The position numbers were made by a program, and so were the translations under genes. From Pseudomonas putida W15Oct28 (GTDB lineage Bacteria > Pseudomonadota > Gammaproteobacteria > Pseudomonadales > Pseudomonadaceae): a DNA stretch of 64,000 bases. A model generated the notes under the pieces. That model was given only the letters and a program-made list of their open reading frames with translations. It did not search any database and was not told the DNA's origin. Of this stretch, positions 54,623-63,460 are shown in pieces; the stretch's first letter is position 1; every line of letters starts with the position of its first letter. The stretch covers positions 1 through 64,000 of the forward strand of contig NZ_JENB01000014.1 in the NCBI RefSeq assembly GCF_000708715.2, given 5' to 3'.

Positions 54623-55438
54623 ATGTGGTCGTTCAGCGCCTGGCGGCGCAAGCGCGCGCTGGCGCGCTACCCCATCGAGCCAAAGCAGTGGCAGGCCGTG
54701 CGCGAGCGCCTGCCCATGCTGGACGGCATCAGCGACGATGAAGACCACTGGCTGCGCGAAGCCTGCATCCTGTTCCTGCTCGACAAGCACCTCACCTGCC
54801 TGCCAGGGGTCGAACCCGACGACGAGCAGCGCCTGTTGCTGGCCGCCCAGGCGCAGTTGCCGCTGCTGCACCTGGGTGAGCTGAACTGGTACCAGGGCTT
54901 TCACGAAATCATCCTGTACCCCGACGACTTCAAGAGCCCCCAGCGCCACCGCGATGCCAGTGGCGTGGAGCACGTGTGGGACGGCGAGCACAGCGGCGAG
55001 GCCTGGCAACAGGGGCCGATCATCCTGGCCTGGAACGGCGTGCTGGCCGGTGGTGGCTGGGAGGCCTACAACCTGGTCATCCATGAGCTGGCGCACAAGC
55101 TCGACATGCTCAATGGCGATGCCAACGGCCTGCCGCCGCTGCACAGCGGCATGCCGGTGGACGAGTGGGCAACGGCCATGCAGCAGGCCTACGACGACCT
55201 CAACCGCCAGCTGGACAACAACCCCGACGCCGAAACCGCCATCGACCCGTATGCTGCAGAAAACCCGGCGGAGTTCTTTGCCGTCACCAGCGAATACTTC
55301 TTTAGTGCCCCCGACCTGCTGCATCAGGCTTATCCACGGGTCTACCACCAGTTGTCGCAGTTCTACCGGCAAGACCCGCTGGCGCGGCTGCTGCGGCTGC
55401 AGGCCGAACACCCCGAGTACCGCGAAAGCCACGCCTGA
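54623..55438 (+). CDS. mtfA: MtfA zinc peptidase (Mlc titration factor A)
   Basis: A 271-residue zincin. HELAH at 154-158 gives the first two zinc ligands and catalytic Glu, and an NPAEFFAVTSEYFF segment about 70-80 residues later gives the next ones. LVIHELAHKLDMLNGDANGLPPL is characteristic of MtfA. In E. coli it is an aminopeptidase that regulates Mlc. It follows the dedA gene by 20 bases. Confidence 0.9.
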   Translation: MWSFSAWRRKRALARYPIEPKQWQAVRERLPMLDGISDDEDHWLREACILFLLDKHLTCLPGVEPDDEQRLLLAAQAQLPLLHLGELNWYQGFHEIILYPDDFKSPQRHRDASGVEHVWDGEHSGEAWQQGPIILAWNGVLAGGGWEAYNLVIHELAHKLDMLNGDANGLPPLHSGMPVDEWATAMQQAYDDLNRQLDNNPDAETAIDPYAAENPAEFFAVTSEYFFSAPDLLHQAYPRVYHQLSQFYRQDPLARLLRLQAEHPEYRESHA

Positions 55439-55486
55439 CGGGGCCGCACATCAGGCCAGGCGTGGCATGCACCGGCAGAATGTGCC

Positions 55487-55492
55487 TATAAT
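55487..55492 (+). promoter_or_regulatory. Sigma-70 -10 box of ppa
   Basis: Consensus TATAAT, about 40 bases before the ppa ATG. The matching -35 is weak (tggcat at 55463-55468, 18-base spacing). Confidence 0.55.
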
Positions 55493-55531
55493 CGCCGCCA
55501 CTTTTTTGGTCAAACACGGGGGCACTGCCCA

Positions 55532-56059
55532 ATGAGCTACAGCAAGATTCCGGCGGGCAAAGACCTGCCGAACGACATCTACGTCGCCATCGAAATCCCG
55601 GCCAACCACGCGCCGATCAAATACGAAATCGACAAGGACAGCGACACCCTGTTCGTCGACCGTTTCATGGCCACCCCGATGTTCTACCCAGCCAACTACG
55701 GCTTCATCCCGAACACCCTGGCTGACGACGGTGATCCGCTGGACGTGCTGGTGGTTACCCCTTACCCGGTAGCGCCAGGCTCGGTTATCCGCGCCCGTCC
55801 GGTCGGCATCCTGAACATGACCGACGACGGCGGCGGCGACGCCAAGGTCATCGCTGTTCCTCACGACAAGCTGTCGCAGCTGTACGTCGACGTGAAGGAA
55901 TACACCGACCTGCCAGCCCTGCTGATCCAGCAGATCGAGCACTTCTTTGCCAACTACAAAGATCTCGAGAAGGGCAAGTGGGTCAAGATCGAAGGCTGGG
56001 ATGGCGCTGACGCCGCCCGTGCTGCGATCACCAAATCGGTTGCTGCCTACAAAGGCTGA
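55532..56059 (+). CDS. ppa: Inorganic pyrophosphatase
   Basis: Family I soluble pyrophosphatase of 175 residues, the usual length. Motifs: [42 protein letters not shown] with its metal-binding aspartates, then [14 protein letters not shown]. It hydrolyses pyrophosphate from biosynthetic reactions. It is followed by a strong terminator. Confidence 0.97.
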   Translation: MSYSKIPAGKDLPNDIYVAIEIPANHAPIKYEIDKDSDTLFVDRFMATPMFYPANYGFIPNTLADDGDPLDVLVVTPYPVAPGSVIRARPVGILNMTDDGGGDAKVIAVPHDKLSQLYVDVKEYTDLPALLIQQIEHFFANYKDLEKGKWVKIEGWDGADAARAAITKSVAAYKG

Positions 56060-56070
56060 TACCGGTTGTA

Positions 56071-56098
56071 AAAAAAACCCGCTCCGGCGGGTTTTTTT
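56071..56098. terminator. Intrinsic terminator after ppa
   Basis: Stem aacccgc / gcgggtt with a short tccg loop, poly-A before and poly-T after, so it could work on both strands. Confidence 0.9.
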
Positions 56099-56243
56099 AT
56101 GCCCCAAGGGGCGACAGCACCTTCATCGGTAAAAAGTCCTACGCAGTCCTACACCAACGCCCTACAAGCAGGCACTTTTCGTACAAATTCCGTCAACAAA
56201 CGGTTCATTTCCTTGCGGGTACCCCGTCGCTACACTCGCCACC

Positions 56244-56945
56244 ATGAACACTTCCGGCGACCGCCTTAAAGCCCTTCTCCACGAATGTGGCCTGTCCCCT
56301 TCTGATTTCGCCGCTCAGCGCAGCGTCACACCGCAGCACGTCAACAACTGGTTCAACCGCGGCGTGCCGCTGGCCCGCCTGGACGAACTGGCCGACCTGT
56401 TCTGTGTGCATCGGCGCTGGCTGCGCACGGGCGAAGGCCCCAAACACCCAAACCCGATCCAGCGCAACCACCCGCCACGCCAGGCACCGGCCAACCCACC
56501 CAGCCCACTGTCGGCACACCGTGCCCGGGAGCTGAGGGTGCCTTTTTACGAACTGCGAAACGGCCTGCTCGCGCCGGTGGCCAGCAAACACCTGCGCCTG
56601 CCGGCAAAAGCGCTGAAAAGGTTGGGTGTGCACGCCCATCACGCCATTTGCCTGGCCATGCCCGCCAGCAACATGGTTCCGCTTATTCCGCTGGAGGCCA
56701 CCCTGGCCGTGGACCTGGGCATGACGCGAGTCATAGAGGGCGAAACCTATGCCCTGCTGCACAATGGCGTGCTCAGGGTAAACAACCTCAGCCTCGGCCC
56801 GCAGGGCACGCTGTACCTGCACAGCCATGACCGGCGCAATTACGCCGTCGAACGCTACACCTGCGCCCAGCGCCAGGCTCAGGGCCTGGAGATTATCGGT
56901 TGGGTATTCCACTGGTCGCATTTCCGCCAGCAGCGGCCCGGCTGA
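56244..56945 (+). CDS. XRE/S24-like transcriptional regulator
   Basis: Regulator of 233 residues. An N-terminal helix-turn-helix (about 5-60, SDFAAQRSVTPQHVNNWFNRG) is followed by a Pro-rich linker (66-92) and an S24/LexA-like C-terminal fold. In the C-terminal domain a Ser is present in PASNMVPLIP, but the place where self-cleaving repressors have the catalytic Lys reads VLRVNNLS, so autoproteolysis is unlikely. The target is unknown. It stands alone after the ppa terminator. Confidence 0.75.
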   Translation: MNTSGDRLKALLHECGLSPSDFAAQRSVTPQHVNNWFNRGVPLARLDELADLFCVHRRWLRTGEGPKHPNPIQRNHPPRQAPANPPSPLSAHRARELRVPFYELRNGLLAPVASKHLRLPAKALKRLGVHAHHAICLAMPASNMVPLIPLEATLAVDLGMTRVIEGETYALLHNGVLRVNNLSLGPQGTLYLHSHDRRNYAVERYTCAQRQAQGLEIIGWVFHWSHFRQQRPG

Positions 56946-57002
56946 AACAACCTGTGCCATTTTTTGCTGGGCATCCTGCGCGTGCCCTTGTATGCTACGC
57001 CG

Positions 57003-57172
57003 CACATTAAGCCCCGACCGGCGCGAGCCGCGGTCCAGAGGGCTCGGCGATATCCCACACGGGCATCTGCCATCTCTTTCAGGCCCTTGATGGCCACACA
57101 GTTAAGGCGATTGCGACTTACCATAAATTAGTCGGAAGCGTCCCCGAGAAGCCGGCCACAAGCCGGCTTTTT
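57003..57172 (+). ncRNA. Candidate structured small RNA
   Basis: A non-coding stretch with several inverted repeats (for example gccatc ... gatggc) ends in an intrinsic terminator (see separate entry). A -10-like TATGCT lies at 56991-56996, but no good -35 at the usual spacing. I found no credible ORF. The start near 57003 is estimated from the -10-like box. It matches no RNA family that I can recall. It could instead be the 3' untranslated region of the regulator gene upstream. Confidence 0.35.
57149..57172 (+). terminator. Intrinsic terminator
   Basis: Stem aagccggc / gccggctt with loop cacaa, followed by T to 57172. It ends either the candidate small RNA or the read-through from the upstream regulator. 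Confidence 0.85.
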
Positions 57173-57233
57173 AATGCCCGCAGAAATTTCAGGGCGCTGG
57201 CGAAACCCTCTGTGCCAACGCCCCCTCCAGCCT

Positions 57234-60203
57234 TCAGAACCGCGTCACCACCCCCACCCGCAGCGTGCGCCCCGGTGCCGGCATGAAGCTTTGCGCCAGC
57301 GGGTCCAGATAGTAGCGATCGGTCAGGTTCTGCAGCGAGGCATTCACCTCGGTGTTCTCGAGCAGCTTGTACTTGAGGAACAGATCGAACAGCGCAACCG
57401 AGCGGTATTCGACCTGCGGCGTGGTGGCACCGGACTGCCAGGGCTTGTCGAGGGTATTGGTCGGCCCGGAGGTGTAGGTCACCCGTCCACCCACGGTCAA
57501 TGCCTCGTCGAAGAAGCGCACGCCGCTGGTCAGGTTGGCTGAAAACCGTGGCGGGTTCTGGGTGTTGGTGTAAGAGCCCATGAAACTGCCCGGCGTACAG
57601 TTGGGTGTGTTCCCGGTCTTCTGGTACGGGTTGGCCGTGGCGCGGAGTTTGCCGGCGAAGGCCGCGTCGCAGGTCTCGGTCTTGAGGTAGTAGGTGGCCG
57701 AAAGGTCGGCGAACACACGGCCGGCATCGTAGTGCGATTGCAGCTCAAAGCCGCGGGTGCTGAAGCTGTCGGTGTTGCTGAAGGTCATCAGGCCCCAAAG
57801 CCCCGGGCTTGGGTCGTAGTAACGGGTGATGTAGTTCTTGATCACGTTGTCGAAGTAGGCAAGCTTGAGCGCGGCCGAATCGTGCTCGGTAAACAGGTTG
57901 TCGTGCAGCGCACTGACGCCGATCTCCCAGCTTTGCGAGCGTTCGGGCTTCAGGCTTTTACCGGGGGCGACTTGCTGGGTACCCTGGCTGGTCTCGAACA
58001 AAGACGGCAGGCGCAGGCCTTGGGTGTAGGTGACATAGAAGAACGTGTCGGGCATCAGCTCGACGTTGATGCCGAATGCCGGCGAGAAGCCGCCGCCACT
58101 GCTGCTGCCCTGCGGGCTATGGTCGTAGCCTGTGACCACGCTGCTGATGCCTTCGGTGCCGACGTCCACGCTGGTCGCGCCAAAGTCGTTGAAACGCACG
58201 CCATTGAACGGCTCGTTGCTGTTGCCGAAGACGATGCCGTTGTTCAGCCTGGGGTCGGTGGCATCGGTGTACTGGCCGTTCTGGTCCGGGAACCAGGTCA
58301 TGCTGCCCCAGCCTTTCGGGCCACTCGCCGAGAGGTATCGTACCTCGCGGTCCTGACGCCGGGCGGTGGCCAGCACGGTGTTGTCCTTGGTGCGGAAGTG
58401 ACTGTAACGGCCACCGCCCCACAGGGTCAGTTGCTCGATTGGCTGGTACTCGAGCTTGCCGTTGAAGCTGAACTCCTGCCTGGAGGCATCGCGCAGGGTG
58501 CGGTTGGCATCGATGTCATGCTGGGTGATAAGCACACTTTTCTGCGGTTGCAGGTCTTCGAGCTGGAAGGCGCCGCCCAGATCGAGCTTGAAGTCGCCAT
58601 GGGCCGTCTCGAACCGGGAGACGTTGTTCAGGTCGCCACCAATACGGCGGTTGTCCTGGCGGGTCCAGCTGCGGTCAGAACGAAACAACTGCGAAGCAGG
58701 CGCTGTCCAGGCCGAACTCAAGGTGCTGGTTTTGGCGTCTGTCATCCACAGGTTGCTGGTCAGGTCGACCCAGGGGTTGCCGGCAGGCAGGTAGTGGTAG
58801 CGCGCCGTGTAGGTGTCGATCTTCACTTCGCCCAAAGGGTACTGGTAGATACCCGCGGTGCCGAAACGGTAGATGTCGGAAGGCATGATCTCGGCAGTGC
58901 GACCGTCGTAGCGGCGATAGCCCAGGTCCAGCGTATGGTCGTCGGCTATCCGCCAGGTCGCCTTCAGCAGGTACGAGTCGGTTTTCGATGACGAGTTGAG
59001 CACTTCTTCGCCGGCGTTGTAGGTCATTGCCACACTCGGCTGCTCGCGGCCGTCTTCGTCATGAATGCGGTAGCGGTCCTGGCCTTTCTTGCCGGAAAAG
59101 TAGTTGCCCTGATTGCGGTGTGCATACGCCGCCACCACGTCCAGCCGCTCTGTGGTGAAGGCAAAGGCAGCGCTGCCAGACTCCGCCTCGGAGCCGAACA
59201 GGCTGCCCCGGCTGTCGCGTGGCGGCGCCGACAGGCTTTCATCCCTGGAGGTGGCGCTGCGGTGAGCAGGGGCTACGCCGTTGTCCCAGAAATCGCCCTT
59301 GAGGCGTACGCCGACCTGGTTGCCGCCCACCAGAATGTCCTGCACACCGATCGTCTGCATCTCCACCGTACCGCCTATCGCCCCGGACTTGGTCGACGGC
59401 CCTTTGTTCACGGTCAGGCTGCTGATCAGGTCGGGATCGATATAGCTGCGCTGCTGTGTACCGCCATAACCTCGATAGACATCCAGGGCCTGCTCAGAAC
59501 CATCCACCTTGACCGCCACCCGGCTCTGGCCCTGGATGCCGCGGATGTTGACGTCCAGGGCGCCGCCATTGCGGGTGTCGCCAACCTGCACGCCAGGGAC
59601 ACCGTTGAGCAGGTCGCCCGCAGACACCCGGCCGAAGCGGTCGATCTGCTCGCTGGTCAGGTGCACTGACGAACGTGGCGCTCTGTAGGTTTCCACCTCT
59701 GGGCCCTGTGCGGCGGCCTCGACCATCGTCGGCGACAACTCTGCTGCAGCACGGGCAGCAGTGCCCTGCGCCATCAACACGTAGCTCCCGGTAGCACTTG
59801 GCACCAGCTGCAAACCGGTATTGGCGAGCAACCGCTGCATGCCCTCGCTGACCGTAAACCGCCCTTTCAAGGCGGGCGCCGTTCGCCCGCGGATCAGCTC
59901 AGGCTCGTACGACAGCAGCAGCCCGGCCTGGCTGCTGAAGCTGCCGAGGGCTGCCCCCAACGGCCCTTTTGCAATGTTGTAGTCACGCAGCGTGGCGTCG
60001 TCCAGGCGGGTAGCTGTGAGCGCAGCCTTGTGGGCGTCCTGGGCCAACACCGCGCTGGTGTGCAGCAGGCCCGCAGCGCAGCAACTGGTCATCGCGCAAC
60101 GCAGGGCAAAGGTGATGGGCGACAGGCAAGGCCGAGGGCGCGGAGCAGGTGAAGGACAACGTACTGGGAGCATGCTTTTCTCGCTCGTGGGGTTCGCGCC
60201 CAC
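57234..60203 (-). CDS. TonB-dependent receptor with signalling (STN) domain, HasR-like
   Basis: Outer-membrane receptor of about 989 residues. The mature N-terminus has an STN signalling domain (about 75-140: YNIAKGPLGAALGSFSSQAGLLLSYE ... GMQRLLANTGLQL). A plug domain (about 155-280) resembles heme receptors (DVNIRGIQGQSRV, YRGYGG, RSYIDPDLISSL, GAIGGTV). A barrel follows, ending in Phe (VVTRF). Beside it are an ECF sigma gene and a FecR gene, divergently placed, so it is a transducer of cell-surface signalling. A strong AGGAGGT lies 16 bases before the GTG at 60203; an ATG at 60173 is another possible start. No hemophore gene is nearby, so heme as ligand is an inference. Confidence 0.85.
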   Translation of the reverse strand: MGANPTSEKSMLPVRCPSPAPRPRPCLSPITFALRCAMTSCCAAGLLHTSAVLAQDAHKAALTATRLDDATLRDYNIAKGPLGAALGSFSSQAGLLLSYEPELIRGRTAPALKGRFTVSEGMQRLLANTGLQLVPSATGSYVLMAQGTAARAAAELSPTMVEAAAQGPEVETYRAPRSSVHLTSEQIDRFGRVSAGDLLNGVPGVQVGDTRNGGALDVNIRGIQGQSRVAVKVDGSEQALDVYRGYGGTQQRSYIDPDLISSLTVNKGPSTKSGAIGGTVEMQTIGVQDILVGGNQVGVRLKGDFWDNGVAPAHRSATSRDESLSAPPRDSRGSLFGSEAESGSAAFAFTTERLDVVAAYAHRNQGNYFSGKKGQDRYRIHDEDGREQPSVAMTYNAGEEVLNSSSKTDSYLLKATWRIADDHTLDLGYRRYDGRTAEIMPSDIYRFGTAGIYQYPLGEVKIDTYTARYHYLPAGNPWVDLTSNLWMTDAKTSTLSSAWTAPASQLFRSDRSWTRQDNRRIGGDLNNVSRFETAHGDFKLDLGGAFQLEDLQPQKSVLITQHDIDANRTLRDASRQEFSFNGKLEYQPIEQLTLWGGGRYSHFRTKDNTVLATARRQDREVRYLSASGPKGWGSMTWFPDQNGQYTDATDPRLNNGIVFGNSNEPFNGVRFNDFGATSVDVGTEGISSVVTGYDHSPQGSSSGGGFSPAFGINVELMPDTFFYVTYTQGLRLPSLFETSQGTQQVAPGKSLKPERSQSWEIGVSALHDNLFTEHDSAALKLAYFDNVIKNYITRYYDPSPGLWGLMTFSNTDSFSTRGFELQSHYDAGRVFADLSATYYLKTETCDAAFAGKLRATANPYQKTGNTPNCTPGSFMGSYTNTQNPPRFSANLTSGVRFFDEALTVGGRVTYTSGPTNTLDKPWQSGATTPQVEYRSVALFDLFLKYKLLENTEVNASLQNLTDRYYLDPLAQSFMPAPGRTLRVGVVTRF

Positions 60204-60315
60204 CAGTGGCAGCGGGCTGTTACCTCCTCTGTCGCACGAGATCGAAAAAAGGATATGAATGAACCGGAAGCGTCCGAATTTACCGAACTGGCCTTGTGAC
60301 TTGAGCGATTCTAGT

Positions 60316-60334
60316 GATAATGGTTTGCATTTGC
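60316..60334. promoter_or_regulatory. Fur-box-like site before the ECF sigma gene
   Basis: GATAATGGTTTGCATTTGC agrees with the 19-base Fur consensus at 13 positions, including the GATAATG half. It lies 29 bases upstream of the sigma start, so iron repression is expected, as for other FecI/PupI-type systems. Confidence 0.6.
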
Positions 60335-60362
60335 GACAGCCAATGTATCAATTCAATCGACG

Positions 60363-60902
60363 ATGAATGCACCCTTCTCCCCGCCGAACAGTACCGAGCC
60401 GTGCAGTATCGAAACGCTGTACATCGAGAATCACGCCTGGCTGCGTAACTGGCTTGCTTACCGGCTGAGGTCCTGGGGGCGCGGGGGGGCCGACGATCTG
60501 GCCCAGGATACGTTCCTGCGTGTGCTGGCCAGCCGCGAAGGCGCGCGGGTCGAGCCGATTCGTCAGCCCCGCGCCTACCTGACGCGCATCGCGAACTGCG
60601 TGCTGGTGAGCTGGCGGCGCCGGCAGTCACTGGAGCAGGCGTGGCTCGAAGCGCTGCTATTGCTACCAGAGCCCGAGCATCCTTCCCCTGAGCTGCAATG
60701 TGCGATCCTCGAGACCCTGCATGAGATCGACGCAGTGCTGGACAAGCTGCGACCGCGTGCGAGGCAGGCATTCCTGATGGCGACACTGGACGGCATTAAG
60801 CAGAAGGACATCGCCGTGGCCTTGAACATAGCGCTGCCGACGGTGAAGAAGTACATCCACGAGGCCTACCTGGCCTGCCTGACGCAGATGCCCGATGACT
60901 GA
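60363..60902 (+). CDS. ECF sigma factor (FecI/HasI-like)
   Basis: Sigma-70 family ECF factor of 179 residues. Region 2 runs DDLAQDTFLRVLASREG (about 43-60), and region 4 is the C-terminal QAFLMATLDGIKQKDIAVALNIALPTVKKYIHEAYLACL. It directs transcription of the adjacent receptor. Its last bases overlap the FecR gene by eight (60895-60902). The start at 60363 was kept because earlier in-frame codons are lacking, though no clear ribosome site is visible. Confidence 0.93.
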   Translation: MNAPFSPPNSTEPCSIETLYIENHAWLRNWLAYRLRSWGRGGADDLAQDTFLRVLASREGARVEPIRQPRAYLTRIANCVLVSWRRRQSLEQAWLEALLLLPEPEHPSPELQCAILETLHEIDAVLDKLRPRARQAFLMATLDGIKQKDIAVALNIALPTVKKYIHEAYLACLTQMPDD

Positions 60903-61851
60903 CGGTACTGCAACGCCCGACGATGCCATCGCGCAGCATGTGCTTGCCCAGGCAGCCTCGTGGCTGATGCTGATGCAGGAAGGGCCTCTGCTGGCTGCCC
61001 AGCAGCTCGAACTGGAACGCTGGCGGCTTGCCAGTGATGAGCACGAACGTGCATGGAAAAGGGCGCAGCGCCTGCTTTCACGCCTGGGCAGCCTGCCGCC
61101 AACGCTGGCCAGGCAGACCCTGCAACGCCCGCTGGGCAGGCGCGCGGTACTGCGCGGGCTGGTGCTGCTGATGGGTGCCGCACCGCTTGGCTGGTGGGGC
61201 TGGCGCTCGCAGGCCGGGCGTTTTGCCAGTGATTACCAGACGGCGGTGGGCGAGCGCACACACGCGCGGCTGGCCGACGGCACGCAGATCATCCTCAATA
61301 CCGACAGTGCCCTGCAGCTGCTTTTCGATAGCGCGCAACGGCTGCTGCATCTGCGCCGTGGCGAGGTGTACATCGTGACCGCTGCCGACCCACGGCCGCT
61401 GAGGGTGCAGACCGTGCAGGGGCAGTTGCTTGCGCTGGGCACGCGCTTCAGCGTGCGCCAGCTGGCCGATGACACCTTGCTCGAGGTGTACGAAGGCGCC
61501 GTGCAGGTACGCCCCGAAAGCGCCAGCGTGGCGGCAGGCGAGAACATCATCCGCGCCGGGCAGCAGGTGCGATTCAGCCGGGAGCGTCTGGGCCTTGTCG
61601 GGGAGGTGCGTGAAACCAGCCTGGCTTGGCAACGCGGCTTGCTGGTGGCCGATGACATGCCATTGCAACAGTGGGCGCAGGCCTTGATGCGCTACACCGA
61701 CCGCCCCCTGGAGTGCGACCCCGCGTTGAGCGAACTGCGGGTGTCTGGCACCTTCCCGGTCGATGATCTCCCGCTGGCGTTGGCCATGCTGGCCCAGACC
61801 TATGGGCTGCAGATTCGCCAAGGTGGTGGGCGCCTGGTTATCAGCCGGTAA
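60895..61851 (+). CDS. FecR-type anti-sigma/signal transducer
   Basis: Cytoplasmic-membrane regulator of 318 residues. A DUF4880-type N-terminal anti-sigma region (about 10-75, with WRLASDEHERAWKRAQRL) is followed by a single membrane helix near 88-105 (LRGLVLLMGAAPLGWWGW) and a periplasmic FecR domain (ADGTQIILNTDSALQLLF, RRGEVYIVTAA, ALGTRFSVRQL). It transfers the signal from the receptor's STN domain to the sigma factor. Translational coupling with the sigma gene fits. Confidence 0.93.
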   Translation: MTDGTATPDDAIAQHVLAQAASWLMLMQEGPLLAAQQLELERWRLASDEHERAWKRAQRLLSRLGSLPPTLARQTLQRPLGRRAVLRGLVLLMGAAPLGWWGWRSQAGRFASDYQTAVGERTHARLADGTQIILNTDSALQLLFDSAQRLLHLRRGEVYIVTAADPRPLRVQTVQGQLLALGTRFSVRQLADDTLLEVYEGAVQVRPESASVAAGENIIRAGQQVRFSRERLGLVGEVRETSLAWQRGLLVADDMPLQQWAQALMRYTDRPLECDPALSELRVSGTFPVDDLPLALAMLAQTYGLQIRQGGGRLVISR

Positions 61852-61866
61852 TCGGGTAGCCCGTCG

Positions 61867-63087
61867 TCAGTCCTTTCGGGCGCGCAGGTTGGCAGAGGGC
61901 GTCAAACTGCTCTTCAGGAATTGCTCGCGCACCTGATGCATCTGCAAGTGTGTTTTCCCCGTCGCATAATCCAACCCCGCCAGCCCCATTTCCAGCGCCA
62001 GCGCGGGATGCCGGGCGGCATGCCGAATGCGGTCTGCCAGGCTGGACGGGTTCCCGGTTTCAAACGTGAGCGCGGTGTGCTTGCTGGTAATGTCCAGCAC
62101 CCCGGATGTGTCAGAACCGATGACGGGAACGCCCTGGCTGAATGCGTCAAAAATGATTCGGGGTTGTTCCTGCTTCAGTGTCGGCACCAACAGCCAGTCA
62201 TGCTGGGCAATGATCCTGAAAAAATCTTTGCCGTAATCAACTGCGTTCTGGAACCTCACCTCGACGCCGCCACGCTTTTCAGCAGCAAAGCGTCGGCAGT
62301 GCTCTTTCAAATCACCTTCACCCATGAGGGTGACGGTGATATCAACGTCGTCGGTTTTCAGCTGCTCAATGGCTTCAAGGACTACCAGCACACCTTTGTC
62401 CAGAACAAGGCGGGAGGGGTAAAGCACGTTGAGGGTACGGCTGTGCCTGCCTTCGAATCTTTTTCTGACTGCCTCAGGGGACGCCATGAATTTCTTGTCG
62501 AGCCAGCTGGCAGGGTTGATCAACGTGCGACTGTTATCGCCCCCAAGAAAATATTCCTTGTAGAAGGACTGGGTAAATATCCTGGCATTCGCCCACTTCA
62601 GGCACCACCTCAATAAAAGGGTGTGCACGTGGTGTTCGATGATTGCTCTGAGGGTTCGCGCCTGTCCCTGAGCCAACATCCAGAATGAAGACTCTATGAC
62701 AATCACCCATTGAAAGCGGAAGAATGGCTTTAGCGGCAGCAGATAGAAGGACAAAGGGAATGCCCAACCGGCCCCGTCAGAATGAACGATCCTGGCATGC
62801 TTGCAGGCGTTGATGACGGTTATGAAATTCGGAAAGAAGTTTTTTAGTACTGACGTAAGCCCATGGTCTTTGCGCAACCCATAAAGCCATTTTACATCCA
62901 GATGACTGATGCTTTGCAGCCCGTCGATATTACCGCCTCTCTCAACCGGGCAGCATATCCCGAAGTTTTCTATGTAGCCCAAATGAAGCTCTATATCTTT
63001 GACCCATAAGGGGTCTGTAAACAAACTACCTTGCTCGTCTACGACAACAGGAATTCGGGTGAAGAGTATGTATGGGTCTTCAATCAT
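61867..63087 (-). CDS. Glycosyltransferase, GT-B (group 1/GT4-like), AT-rich orphan
   Basis: A 406-residue GT-B glycosyltransferase. The C-terminal half has NVLYPSRLVLDKGVLVVLEAIEQL, a typical GT4 start of the nucleotide-binding domain, then LVPTLKQEQPRIIFDAFSQGVPVIGSD, where the second Glu of the EX7E motif is replaced by Asp. Flanking genes are unrelated (FecR and a TonB receptor). The base composition is lower in GC than its neighbours, roughly 42-52% in three 60-base lines that I counted, which suggests horizontal gain. The ATG at 63087 has GAGGGGAAT before it. Donor and acceptor sugars are unknown. Confidence 0.78.
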   Translation of the reverse strand: MIEDPYILFTRIPVVVDEQGSLFTDPLWVKDIELHLGYIENFGICCPVERGGNIDGLQSISHLDVKWLYGLRKDHGLTSVLKNFFPNFITVINACKHARIVHSDGAGWAFPLSFYLLPLKPFFRFQWVIVIESSFWMLAQGQARTLRAIIEHHVHTLLLRWCLKWANARIFTQSFYKEYFLGGDNSRTLINPASWLDKKFMASPEAVRKRFEGRHSRTLNVLYPSRLVLDKGVLVVLEAIEQLKTDDVDITVTLMGEGDLKEHCRRFAAEKRGGVEVRFQNAVDYGKDFFRIIAQHDWLLVPTLKQEQPRIIFDAFSQGVPVIGSDTSGVLDITSKHTALTFETGNPSSLADRIRHAARHPALALEMGLAGLDYATGKTHLQMHQVREQFLKSSLTPSANLRARKD

Positions 63088-63306
63088 ATTCCCCTCACAG
63101 GGATGCCAGGACACTAACGATTGAATTGTCTACATGGGGCCTACTCCTCAATACCAGCCGTCCATCTCAACAACGTTGTAGCGTCCTTGCAGACCTCCTG
63201 CGTACGCAGCAAGCGCTCCGTTCGGGGTTCACTCTAGTGCGCCTTCACAGATTGCACACGCGGGGTTGCAACAATTTCTCATGATTCAGCACCGGTGCCG
63301 GCCCCC

Positions 63307-63425
63307 TTGTAGGAGCGGCCTTGTGTCGCGATGGGGCGCGAAGCGGCCCCGGCACTATCTGCGGTGAAGCTGAAATTGCCGGGGCCGCTTCGCGGCCCAT
63401 CGCGACGCAAGGCCGCTCCTACAGG
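63307..63425. repeat. REP pair (BIME), family B
   Basis: Inverted copies gtaggagcggccttgtgtcg and cgacgcaaggccgctcctac with hairpins gggcgcgaagcggcccc and ggggccgcttcgcggccc. It lies in the 373-base gap before the second receptor; the rest of that gap (63088-63306) shows no gene. Confidence 0.9.
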
Positions 63426-63460
63426 GAACGCGTAGGGCCGAAGGACAACAATCCGCCTGA

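Noticed and set aside
60204..60300. A FecI-type promoter for the receptor (TCCTTTTTT on the - strand)
   Set aside because: A -10-like tcctttt is seen, but no GGAAAT-like -35 at 17-base spacing, so I do not list it as a promoter.
3561..63425. Regularly recurring palindromes considered as a CRISPR array or attachment sites
   Set aside because: They are scattered singly between genes, come as facing pairs and match the Pseudomonas REP core; no constant-length spacers exist.
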